Shown: positions 29,391 through 36,834 of the stretch, piece by piece
Layout of the letters: each line of letters begins with the position of its first letter
How positions within the stretch are numbered: the stretch's first letter is position 1
From: CAWIJJ01 sp963836425
GTDB lineage: Bacteria; Acidobacteriota; Terriglobia; Bryobacterales; Bryobacteraceae
DNA: 64,000 bases
Direction: 5' to 3'
Assembly (NCBI GenBank): GCA_963836425.1
Contig: CAWIJJ010000017.1
Location: 248,001 to 312,000, forward strand
The notes under the pieces: model-generated
What the model saw: the letters and a program-made list of their open reading frames with translations, nothing else
Database searches by the model: none
What the model was told of the DNA's origin: nothing
Translations under genes and position numbers: made by a program

Positions 29391-29885
29391 ATGTCAAATC
29401 ACACCGTCGCACGCGAGCCCAGGGTCCCGCCCATCAAGCTGCTCGGGGCACGTGGCGCCCTCGTGTCACTCGGGTACGGAGCAATTCTGGGACCCGCTGT
29501 TGGCTTAGTAGTGTCGGCGTTGTTCCTACCAGCAGCCGAAACCACCGAGCTCAAGACAGGACTCCTCATCATGAGCATCTTCTTCGGCCTGTTTTTTGGG
29601 CCCATGCTGACCCTAGGTGCGGCATCGATGCTGGCCGTCGCTGGCTTCTGCCGACTCGATTTTCTGTCCGTTGGTTGGAAGAAGCTCTTGCTGTTAGGAC
29701 TCATAGGATTGGCGGGCGGCATCCTCGTCGGACTCCCGATTGGCTCTATCTGCGTGAAGGCAATCGGTGCCGGAGATGCGTTGCTGTTCATGTGGGCTAT
29801 GATCGGCGGCATATTGGGCGCTCTCGTGCCGTCGTCCGTCGTCGTCGGGCGAGCGGCCAAACGGCGCTCAGGCAAAGGTGCGTGA
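29391..29885 (+). CDS. Unrecognised membrane protein
   Basis: 164 residues from ATG 29391, set by GAGGAG 6 bases upstream. Four hydrophobic segments are seen (GYGAILGPAVGLVVSALFLP, TGLLIMSIFFGLFFGPMLTL, LLLLGLIGLAGGILVGLPIG, ALLFMWAMIGGILGALVPSS). Both ends are polar, with a basic tail (GRAAKRRSGKGA). Small glycines in the helices suggest close packing. No family recognised. It has its own extended -10 promoter, so it may be transcribed separately from the secreted protein upstream. Confidence 0.7.
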   Translation: MSNHTVAREPRVPPIKLLGARGALVSLGYGAILGPAVGLVVSALFLPAAETTELKTGLLIMSIFFGLFFGPMLTLGAASMLAVAGFCRLDFLSVGWKKLLLLGLIGLAGGILVGLPIGSICVKAIGAGDALLFMWAMIGGILGALVPSSVVVGRAAKRRSGKGA

Positions 29886-29941
29886 AAAGGAGCCCCCTGG
29901 TGTCCTGTTCGTATTCGTAAAGTAAGGAGCAATAAATAAAT

Positions 29942-30358
29942 ATGAGCATGCCAATGCGTAGTTGCCTGTTGACAGTGTTTGCGGCAGCTTTGTTGATGGT
30001 TGGGACGCCAGTCCTGAAAGGGCAGCCAAAATCCTCCTTCGTGATTTCTAATCTGCGGACCGGAGAGATAAGTCTCGATAAGGCTGGATTATCGGTTCCA
30101 TTTACTGTGGATTTCGAGATTTCTCCAGGTATTGTGACCAACACGATCAGCTTCCTTCTGATCAAGGGCTCAAAGGGCGTAGGTAGTGTGTGCGGCTCTG
30201 GTAATGGCCCTGGCGAACATAAAGGTACCGTAAGCTGTACGTGGAAAGACCCGAAGTTCAAGGCACCGAAAAATGCGACGCAGCCATTCAAGCTCTCGCT
30301 CGTTACACCTTATGGGGACACGAGCAATACGCTGGAGGGAACGGTGACGCTGCCCTGA
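29942..30358 (+). CDS. Small secreted beta-rich protein, unrecognised
   Basis: 138 residues with a signal peptide (LLTVFAAALLMVGTPVLKGQ, about 1-28). The mature part alternates hydrophobic and polar residues (FVISNLRTGEISLDKAGLSV, FTVDFEISPGIVTNTISFLL), like a single beta-sandwich, with two Cys (SVCGSG, VSCTWKD) that could form a disulfide. AAGGAG lies 12 bases upstream of the first ATG and nearer to the in-frame ATGs at 29948 and 29954. No known family. Confidence 0.65.
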   Translation: MSMPMRSCLLTVFAAALLMVGTPVLKGQPKSSFVISNLRTGEISLDKAGLSVPFTVDFEISPGIVTNTISFLLIKGSKGVGSVCGSGNGPGEHKGTVSCTWKDPKFKAPKNATQPFKLSLVTPYGDTSNTLEGTVTLP

Positions 30359-30381
30359 CGGGGAAAATCAGGAGAGTTCAC

Positions 30382-31164
30382 ATGAGTATACGTTTTATGT
30401 TACTTGCGCTGTTCATGTGCGGAGGCGCTGACGTTGGTACGGCGAAGGTCGACTGCAAGAAGGAGCTCTCAAAGAAGCTGAGCCTGGAACAGCTCCAAGA
30501 CCTGCTGCCAGTATGCCGGAAAGAGAAGCCTGAGATTGAGCGTCGTATAGGCATCGAGAAGGAAACGCAAAGAAGAAATGAGGAGGCGAAAAGGCAACGC
30601 GACCAGGAGATGGAGCAACTTAAGAGAGTCACGCCACTTCTCTACGCAGTCGCGGCGGGCAGAAGGCAGACGGTCTTGACGCTTATCCAGAACGGCACAG
30701 ATCCGAATTCAAGACTGCCCGAGGGCTTGGTGAGAATTCCGGTTACAGATAATGGACTGAGCACCAAAGGCTTTGACGGCTCAATGACAGCACTGATGGT
30801 CGCGGCTAACCTTGCGGATCACGCGATGGTGAAAGTCCTGCTCGACAGAAGAGCGGATGTGAACGCGAAGGACGATCAGGGGGCCACAGCGTTGATTCAT
30901 GCTATTGTTGCGATTCCGGTGCCGCGGCAGGCAGTATCGGCATCAAGTCGGGAGGAAGTGGCCAGAGAGCGCCTTGCGGATATGCTGCGCCAGGCAGGCG
31001 CTGCCATCAATTCACCAAAGAGCGAAACCGTTGAGACCCTGATCGCTGCCGGCGCTGACGTCACTTTGAAAACCAGCAAAGGGCTTACAGCATTGAGTGT
31101 AGCAAAGAAGGCTGGCGACACGAGGATAATTGAATTGCTACGTAAAGCTGGTGCCCAGGAATAG
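30382..31164 (+). CDS. Secreted ankyrin-repeat protein
   Basis: 260 residues from ATG 30382 (AGGAG 7 bases upstream; 23 bp after the previous stop). Signal peptide MSIRFMLLALFMCGGADVGT, then a charged helix with KKELSKKLSLEQLQDLLPVC and ETQRRNEEAKRQRDQEME. From about 95 on there are ankyrin repeats: TPLLYAVAAGRRQTVLTLIQ, MTALMVAANLADHAMVKVLL, AKDDQGATALIHAIVAI, ETLIAAGADVTLKTSKGLTA. An insertion separates the third and fourth repeats. Likely a periplasmic binding protein. It is the second secreted ankyrin protein in the window, not closely similar to the one at 24.4 kb. Confidence 0.75.
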   Translation: MSIRFMLLALFMCGGADVGTAKVDCKKELSKKLSLEQLQDLLPVCRKEKPEIERRIGIEKETQRRNEEAKRQRDQEMEQLKRVTPLLYAVAAGRRQTVLTLIQNGTDPNSRLPEGLVRIPVTDNGLSTKGFDGSMTALMVAANLADHAMVKVLLDRRADVNAKDDQGATALIHAIVAIPVPRQAVSASSREEVARERLADMLRQAGAAINSPKSETVETLIAAGADVTLKTSKGLTALSVAKKAGDTRIIELLRKAGAQE

Positions 31165-31274
31165 AACCGGCATTGGCAGTAAAACGATGCGCGCGGGTGA
31201 AGACGTTCGGTGGCCGCAGCGCAGACATGAGGAGGATGTAGGTCCCGCTAGTTCGGGCTAACGGAGATGAGCAC

Positions 31275-32933
31275 ATGCAAAAACGACGACTGCTGCTGGC
31301 CATCACTCTTCCGTGGGTATTACTGATTCTGGCCACTCCCTTTGCCGATGAACGCCTGAGATCGGACAAGAAGGGACCGGGATATGATTACTCCGTCCGT
31401 CTACTGGGTGGCCTTTTCTGGGTTCCGAGTAGACCATATTATGCGACGTTGAGGGAACAGGACGTTGTGGATGGCCGGACAGTCTGGCGAACTGCTTACG
31501 TTGCTGGACCCCGCATTTCGTGGAGCGCGGCGGGCATCATTGGCCTTCTTGCGGCCGCTGGGGTATGGTTCGCCGACGGCTTGGCCGCTAAGTCCAAGCG
31601 TCTCCTTAAACTCAATCGAGCGAGTGCGCCGACTGCGGGGCTGCCAGATTCGCAGTCTTCCGAAGCCGTCTCGCCGATCCCTGGCCCGTTTCAGCACGAA
31701 CTGGAGGAATTGACACCGAGCGCCGATGACTACCGTGTACCAGAGGTGCCGGTTCCCAAGGGCTCTCCTGGTACTTATCAATCGTTCTTCGAACCATCAA
31801 GCCGCGGCATCACACTCATGTTTCTCGTCGCAGTCTTTGTTGCTGAGTTGATCTCGAACCATTCTCACGTTCTCTTGTTCTACTTTCCGAAAAGACAGCA
31901 GCTTGCTCTTGAGGAGTTTTGGAAGAACTTCCCGCACTGGGAGATCGGGCAGATTATGGCCGCGGCCGGTGCGGCGTTTGCTTTGGGCTGGCTGAGTTGC
32001 CACTTGAAAAGGATTTGGCAGATCGGTGTCTTGTTTGGGCTTGCTGAGGCGGTTTCGGGAGGGTTCGGAACAATGATCTCGGGGCTGCTCCGCCCTACGT
32101 CCGGCCCATGGCTCCCTGATCTGGCTTGGCAGGGTTCCCTCCTAAACATACTCTGGGGCCTAGTTCTTATCGGGGCTTTCGCAGTGGTCGTGCGGGCATG
32201 CGGGCTTAACGCCCCCTTGCTCACTTGCGCAGGCATTCTCGGATGGTGTCTCTTTGGGCTGTCAGCGGCGCTGCTACAAGGGCTAACGAACTCGGTCGTG
32301 TCAATTGCGCGTTTCGCGATCAGTGGTGCGGTCTTTGGGATGGCCGCGTACATTGCACTGCGGGCACAAGGCAAGGGGACGACGGCCTTTGCGCTGCAGC
32401 GCAATCATGGATCGTCAACCACGCAACGCCTATCAAAGGGCCTTTATCTGACCGGGATCAGCGGTGGATCGATGCTAGCTTACTTATTGATTGCGTGTAC
32501 CCAGAAGGCGAGCACCGGAATGATACTATACACGGTGGCGGCATTGGTTGCCGTCTCAAGTTCCTTACTAATGCTATTCCTGGTCCACAAGATGTGGACA
32601 GCGATTCAGGACGGCAAGGTTCGAATGTCACCGGCACAAGCTGTTGGCCGACTCTTTATTCCGGTCTACAACTTCTTCTGGCTGGTTCAGGTATTTCGCG
32701 GCTTCGCTTCGGACTACAATCAGTATTGTCAGCGTCATTCGATCAGCGGGGCGCGCCTACCCGTTGGACTTTTCCTTAGTTTTGCCCTTTTGCTATTGGC
32801 AAGTTATATACCACTAATCGGGGTTCCAGTTTCTGCGATCTATTTGTGTGTACAGGCGATCGTCGTAGCCGAGATATGCGATGCAGTTAATAGAGTTTCG
32901 TTGCCCGACCGCGCGACTGCCGCATCGCGTTGA
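31275..32933 (+). CDS. Large polytopic membrane protein, unrecognised
   Basis: 552 residues. One N-terminal membrane segment (LLLAITLPWVLLILATPF), an exposed segment, a second helix (AAGIIGLLAAAGVWFADG), and a proline-rich cytoplasmic or periplasmic linker (about 115-175; EVPVPKGSPGTY). Ten or so further helices follow from residue 178. The C-terminal third (HKMWTAIQDGKVRMSPAQAV, GRLFIPVYNFFWLVQVFRGF, DYNQYCQRHSI) resembles a conserved membrane block seen in other uncharacterised bacterial proteins. No transporter motif recognised. GGAG lies 9 bases before the start. Confidence 0.7.
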   Translation: MQKRRLLLAITLPWVLLILATPFADERLRSDKKGPGYDYSVRLLGGLFWVPSRPYYATLREQDVVDGRTVWRTAYVAGPRISWSAAGIIGLLAAAGVWFADGLAAKSKRLLKLNRASAPTAGLPDSQSSEAVSPIPGPFQHELEELTPSADDYRVPEVPVPKGSPGTYQSFFEPSSRGITLMFLVAVFVAELISNHSHVLLFYFPKRQQLALEEFWKNFPHWEIGQIMAAAGAAFALGWLSCHLKRIWQIGVLFGLAEAVSGGFGTMISGLLRPTSGPWLPDLAWQGSLLNILWGLVLIGAFAVVVRACGLNAPLLTCAGILGWCLFGLSAALLQGLTNSVVSIARFAISGAVFGMAAYIALRAQGKGTTAFALQRNHGSSTTQRLSKGLYLTGISGGSMLAYLLIACTQKASTGMILYTVAALVAVSSSLLMLFLVHKMWTAIQDGKVRMSPAQAVGRLFIPVYNFFWLVQVFRGFASDYNQYCQRHSISGARLPVGLFLSFALLLLASYIPLIGVPVSAIYLCVQAIVVAEICDAVNRVSLPDRATAASR

Positions 32934-32953
32934 GTCGTCAAGGGAGAAACCAA

Positions 32954-33270
32954 TTGAAGAATCCTTTGTCGTTAGTTGGCGCCGCCGTCGTATGCACACT
33001 GTGTAGGGCCGTGCTGACGGTCTTCGCTCACGACCCCGCTCGCGGAGCTAGCACTCGGTTCGGGACCGACCGAGATCAGCCTGCTTCCTTTGGTGGTGTT
33101 CGTTATGATGTTTGGCGTTCTCTCCACGCTCGGCAAGAAGGGAGACGCGGTCAATGAAACGTGGAGATCAGTCAAGCACCTCCGTGGCCGAGAGCAGTCT
33201 GCGAGGAAGCGAAAGTGGCGAGGCGAACCCGCCTGCGTGCACTGGCCGGGGCAGAATCCAAGAGGAGATG
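32954..33270 (+). pseudogene. Possible frameshifted small two-TM protein
   Basis: AGGGAGA (32941-32947) stands 6 bases before a TTG at 32954 that opens a signal- or TM-like N-terminus (KNPLSLVGAAVVCTLCRAVL). Near 33060 the coding quality moves to another frame, which gives GPTEISLLPLVVFVMMFGVL followed by STLGKKGDAVNETWRSVKHL and then runs without a stop into the next gene. This fits a small two-helix membrane protein broken by a one-base shift. It could also be non-coding. Confidence 0.3.
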
Positions 33271-33275
33271 AATGT

Positions 33276-33953
33276 ATGAATAGCGGCAGCTTAGCAATCA
33301 GAATTCTTGCTCTGCTGGTTGTTGGGGCAGCACTTCATTCAACTCGCGTGCTTGCTCAAGGGGGGAAAGCTCCGGCAGCGTCGCGCGTGAGCGTCCTTCG
33401 ACGCGGTGATACTCCTGTCGGCATATCGGTTCTGCTTGACAGCGCGGATAACCGTGGATCCAAGGACTCTAAGGGCGTCGGAAGTATCCGTGTCTTTCTA
33501 CCGTATGAAGGCGCCGCCGACCAAAAGAAACTTGGCCCTTTTCCGTCTACTAAGGCGTTGAGCCAGCTCACGATCGATGTAGCCCTTCACGATTCCTACA
33601 AGAAGATGGAAGAGAATTCGGGACTCTCCGGGAAAGTGACAGTGACAGGCCCGTCCGCAGCCAGGTTGGGATATGAATTCGGCCGGATGGCAGATGCGTC
33701 TGGCAAACTGCAGCCGTACCTTTATGGAAAGATCTATTCAAACGGCAGTGCGGAACCGAAGTCCGTGGCAACACCGATCGGAGCGGCGGCTGGATGGCCA
33801 CTCAGCTACTGGGGACCCAGTGGCGAGGCGAAGCTGGATCTGCTTTTGCAGCCCGAGACTCTGTTCAGTAGGCCTGGCGAATTACTTATCTGGCGATGCG
33901 TCGGTGACAAGGTGGTTTGGGTAGAGCGCATTTCGTGGCCCGGTAGTCGATGA
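33276..33953 (+). CDS. Unrecognised secreted protein
   Basis: 225 residues from ATG 33276, set by AGAGGAG 8 bases upstream. Signal peptide IRILALLVVGAALHSTRVLAQ. The mature protein looks beta-rich and contains SRVSVLRRGDTPVGISVLLD, LGPFPSTKALSQLTIDVALH, a YGKIYSNGSAEPKSVATPIG stretch and a WRCVGDKVVWVERISWPG end. A single Cys in the mature part. No family recognised. Upstream, the frame stays open because of the possible broken gene before it. Confidence 0.65.
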   Translation: MNSGSLAIRILALLVVGAALHSTRVLAQGGKAPAASRVSVLRRGDTPVGISVLLDSADNRGSKDSKGVGSIRVFLPYEGAADQKKLGPFPSTKALSQLTIDVALHDSYKKMEENSGLSGKVTVTGPSAARLGYEFGRMADASGKLQPYLYGKIYSNGSAEPKSVATPIGAAAGWPLSYWGPSGEAKLDLLLQPETLFSRPGELLIWRCVGDKVVWVERISWPGSR

Positions 33954-34031
33954 TGACATAAGTTCGCAGTTTGAGTACGTGGCTGCAAGTGTCAGGCCGG
34001 AAGACTTGAAGTTTCGCCGAGGAGGGAAAAG

Positions 34032-35024
34032 ATGATTGGTCGGGTGTTGTCGAGAGACGGCTGCAGATTCCATTTTCTTGCGCACGGTTGCCAGCGTTTG
34101 ATCTTGGTTCTTGGCGTGATGGCCGGAATAGTATTGGCCCAACAGGCCCCTCCAACCGCATCCAGATCCTTGAGAGCGATGGGGCTGGATGAGGCCGAGA
34201 CTTGGCGGCAAGCGCGTGTGCGGAGTTGGATTGGCGAGAAGGTCGTATTTCTGACCGACCCAAGCCCGTTCAGCGACAAGAACTTCTATGTTCGTCGCTT
34301 TGGGCAGAAGGCTGGAGCGGGATACACCATGCCCAACGAGTATGCCGGGAAGGTTGGAACGGTGACCGATACCCTCAATGACGCGACCGAACTTGTTGTG
34401 ATTGTGGAGCCTTCTGGCGAGAAACTGATCGCGGATACGCCGCCAAATGGCAATTTTGGCTTTGCGCGCGAACTTGAGGCCGCCCGCCTTCTGGTCGGAA
34501 CCACCGTCTGGAGCCGAGGCACTATCAGTCTCCTGAAGCGGAACGCCAACCCTCAGCAAGGCGGCTCGTCCTTCGACGTGGAGCCTGTCACCAAACTGAC
34601 AGTGGCCGGAGCCGATTGGGGATATCGGGGACTCTATCTGCATGTCACCAGCACCAGCGGTGTGGACGGTTTGTATTCCTCCAATCAACGCTTCGGGTTC
34701 TGTATCGACAGCCGCTTCCATGTCTTCCAGCGCGGGAACTCGTGGGACGGCCTCTGCGAGAAGTCCTGGGCCCTTAGTGATGATTTCTTTCTCGAGGACC
34801 CTCGTAAAGTTCACTCCTCGTGGAGTCCGGATATCTGGAAACTGATTGTCAAAGGGGAAGTGGCAATCGGGATGACGCGCGAGATGTTGGAAGTGGCCTG
34901 CCACCCAATATACCAACTTGGATTTAAGATAGACGGTAATGACACGTCCGCAATTCAGCAGTGCGGTGCTGGTGGAAGGAAGTTTCTCTTCAGCGCAGGC
35001 AAGGTCACCGCATATACGCAGTAG
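34032..35024 (+). CDS. Secreted protein with BamE/SmpA-like C-terminus (paralogue 1)
   Basis: 330 residues; GAGGAGGG 5-8 bases before the ATG. Signal or anchor helix at about 23-36 (LILVLGVMAGIVLAQQ). Then a WIGEKVVFLTDPSPFSDKNF domain, a middle segment GKVGTVTDTLNDATELVVIV with ARLLVGTTVWSRG, and a C-terminal block FLEDPRKVHSSWSPDIWKLI followed by KGEVAIGMTREMLEVAC. The I..G.VAIGMT.EM...C pattern and the later KFLFSAGKVTAY resemble the small BamE/SmpA lipoprotein fold (I..G.i..GMt..eV, then a terminal 'f..G.v'). The next gene is a paralogue. Function unknown. Confidence 0.65.
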   Translation: MIGRVLSRDGCRFHFLAHGCQRLILVLGVMAGIVLAQQAPPTASRSLRAMGLDEAETWRQARVRSWIGEKVVFLTDPSPFSDKNFYVRRFGQKAGAGYTMPNEYAGKVGTVTDTLNDATELVVIVEPSGEKLIADTPPNGNFGFARELEAARLLVGTTVWSRGTISLLKRNANPQQGGSSFDVEPVTKLTVAGADWGYRGLYLHVTSTSGVDGLYSSNQRFGFCIDSRFHVFQRGNSWDGLCEKSWALSDDFFLEDPRKVHSSWSPDIWKLIVKGEVAIGMTREMLEVACHPIYQLGFKIDGNDTSAIQQCGAGGRKFLFSAGKVTAYTQ

Positions 35025-35093
35025 AGCTGACCACCCGGAACGTCTCACTGGCGTGGGTGCTGAACAGGCAGATGTCGTGGGAGAGGAGTTCGT

Positions 35094-35975
35094 ATGAGGG
35101 CAGTTCGGCTTGCAGTCCTTGCTGTTGTCTGTTTTGGCGATGTGGCGAATCTCGTTGCCCAGAGTCAAGAAAAGCGGTGGGTCGGCGAAAAGGTCATCAT
35201 CCTACCGCCGCGAATTGTTTCTGGAGACATGTATTTCGGCCCTGGAATTCGCCTCCGGAATGAAAATGAGAAGCTCGGCCGTGATCCCAATCATATGGCG
35301 CAGTTCTACAGGAAGATGGGCGTGATTCAGTCGGTAGATGGTGGTACCGCGCGCGTGCTAGTGGATGGCCTTGGAACTCCGGTCGTTGCAGATCTTGAAA
35401 CAGTCGCGTTTCTTGCTGAACTGGAGATCGCCAAACGCCAGGTGGGGCGGGTAATATGGACGCGAGGCGAAAAGGCGATCATCAATCCTAGTACGGATTT
35501 TGCGTTTAGCAAGCAAGATTCGTGGAATCGGCTACCAGCTCCGCCGGCTACAAGGCTGACGATTGTGGACGTTGCTTGGACAGTCGCCAGCACTGGACCT
35601 GCTCTCGTCGTCAAGAACGACCAAGGCAATACAGGGCTATATATATTGCTCCACCTTGGGAAGGCTTGGGATCCGCAGTATCATCGAGGTCAACGACAAG
35701 CATGGAAGCTTGAAGATGAATTTATGACTGAGGATCCGATGAAGAAGTTTTCTTGGTCAGAAGCGATTTGGTCCCTGATCAAGGCCGGAGAGGTTGCGAT
35801 CGGCATGGACGAGTCGATGCTCGACGTGACTTGCGACTTTCGGTATGTCCAGGGTAAATTCCTCGAGGCCACTAATGAGGGCAGCAAGACGTACGACGTT
35901 GGTGTTTGCAGTAATTACGGAAGGCAGACTAAGTTCTTGATGTCTGATGGCAAGGTTCAAAAGTACGTGCGTTGA
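35094..35975 (+). CDS. Secreted protein with BamE/SmpA-like C-terminus (paralogue 2)
   Basis: 293 residues; AGAGGAG 6-8 bases before the ATG. Signal peptide RLAVLAVVCFGDVANLVAQ. Same layout as its upstream neighbour: WVGEKVIILPPRIVSGDMYF, a middle block MGVIQSVDGGTARVLVDGLG with EIAKRQVGRVIWTRG, and a C-terminal DEFMTEDPMKKFSWSEAIWS followed by AGEVAIGMDESMLDVTC and TKFLMSDGKVQKYV. Tandem duplication followed by divergence is the simplest explanation. Last gene of the run; 153 bp follow with nothing recognised before gene debris begins. Confidence 0.65.
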   Translation: MRAVRLAVLAVVCFGDVANLVAQSQEKRWVGEKVIILPPRIVSGDMYFGPGIRLRNENEKLGRDPNHMAQFYRKMGVIQSVDGGTARVLVDGLGTPVVADLETVAFLAELEIAKRQVGRVIWTRGEKAIINPSTDFAFSKQDSWNRLPAPPATRLTIVDVAWTVASTGPALVVKNDQGNTGLYILLHLGKAWDPQYHRGQRQAWKLEDEFMTEDPMKKFSWSEAIWSLIKAGEVAIGMDESMLDVTCDFRYVQGKFLEATNEGSKTYDVGVCSNYGRQTKFLMSDGKVQKYVR

Positions 35976-36128
35976 GAGCCGTCGATCCAACGCTTTTCTG
36001 GGCAACTCACAACCCGCACGCAGAACTGCGATGTGGGTCACGTCTCGGCGGCACAGTCGTTCAGAACCGCTGTTGGTACCGCGCGCTGATCCTGGAGAGC
36101 GCCGCCGCGTAATCCAGCCGCGTGTTAT

Positions 36129-36592
36129 CTACTTGACCCACTCGAATGGATACGGTGGCGCGTTCGTTGCCTTGAAGCGGAGAATCAGAAACTCGTCGAA
36201 ATCTGGCGCGGCCGACGCTACCAAGCGCCGTTCAGCCTCCGGCGCTTCCTGGAACGGGTGCAGGAAGCCCTGCTTGCCCGTCGTGGGAAACGGGCGATCG
36301 CCCTCGTAGCCGACTGTGCTCTCGGCTTGATTGATGCCGATGACGGCGATGCAGATCGGGTTGCCCCCGCCGCGTTTGAACTGCACTACCTGGTTCGAAG
36401 ATCGTTGATCACCCGGTCGATCTGCTTGATCATCGCCTTTGCGAACACGTTGACCTCAATGCCGATCTCCACAGTCGCGATCGGGCCGCGGGCGACAAGA
36501 TAGCCGGGATCGGTGATCGCGGTCTCGCCTGGTATGATCTCGCCGAACGTCCCGTCGCCGCGACGCGCGGAAACACCGCGGCGCTTGTTCTG
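36129..36592 (-). pseudogene. C-terminal part of a gene split by IS21 and broken by a one-base deletion
   Basis: Reading away from the IS end, the frame gives QNKRRGVSARRGDGTFGEII, then TAITDPGYLVARGPIATVEI, GIEVNVFAKAMIKQIDRVIN and a TAG at about 36390. One base earlier the frame continues as VVQFKRGGGNPICIAVIGIN, STVGYEGDRPFPTTGKQGFL and FDEFLILRFKATNAPPYPFE, ending at 36129. Restoring one A near 36397 rejoins it. The strand-rich core with E-I-x-I-E-V could be a nuclease-like fold, but this is a guess. The N-terminal part continues in frame at 39462 on the other side of the element. Confidence 0.6.
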
Positions 36593-36752
36593 TGCGTATT
36601 CCGAGCGATGCCGATCAGCGTTCCGAGGTGATGGCGATCGCGATTCCGAAGTGATGCCGATCGCGATTCCGAGATGAAGGCGATCACCATTCCGACGCGA
36701 TGCCGATCACTTTTCGGCGGTGCTCGGAATGGTGATCGGCATCCTCGGAATC
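36593..36752 (+). repeat. IS21 left-end repeat array
   Basis: Five direct copies, about 23 bp apart, of a unit like ATTCCGANNTGATGCCGATC, followed by inverted copies (GGTGATCGGCATCCTCGGAAT). IS21 elements are known to carry multiple transposase-binding repeats at their ends; this array is unusually long. Confidence 0.8.
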
Positions 36753-36834
36753 ATTTTGTTAAACCGTCTTAATCTGAGCGCGCTGGGGTAAACCAGCGGC
36801 AAACTGGCCTCCACTGGAAGGTGGAGGAGCCAAG

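Noticed and set aside
30241..30381. Longer N-terminus of the ankyrin protein at 30.4 kb
   Set aside because: It overlaps the previous gene and lacks a ribosome site. ATG 30382 has AGGAG and a signal peptide.
36593..36752. Possible CRISPR array
   Set aside because: The regular 23-bp units have no unique spacers and are mirrored at the other end of the IS21 element.
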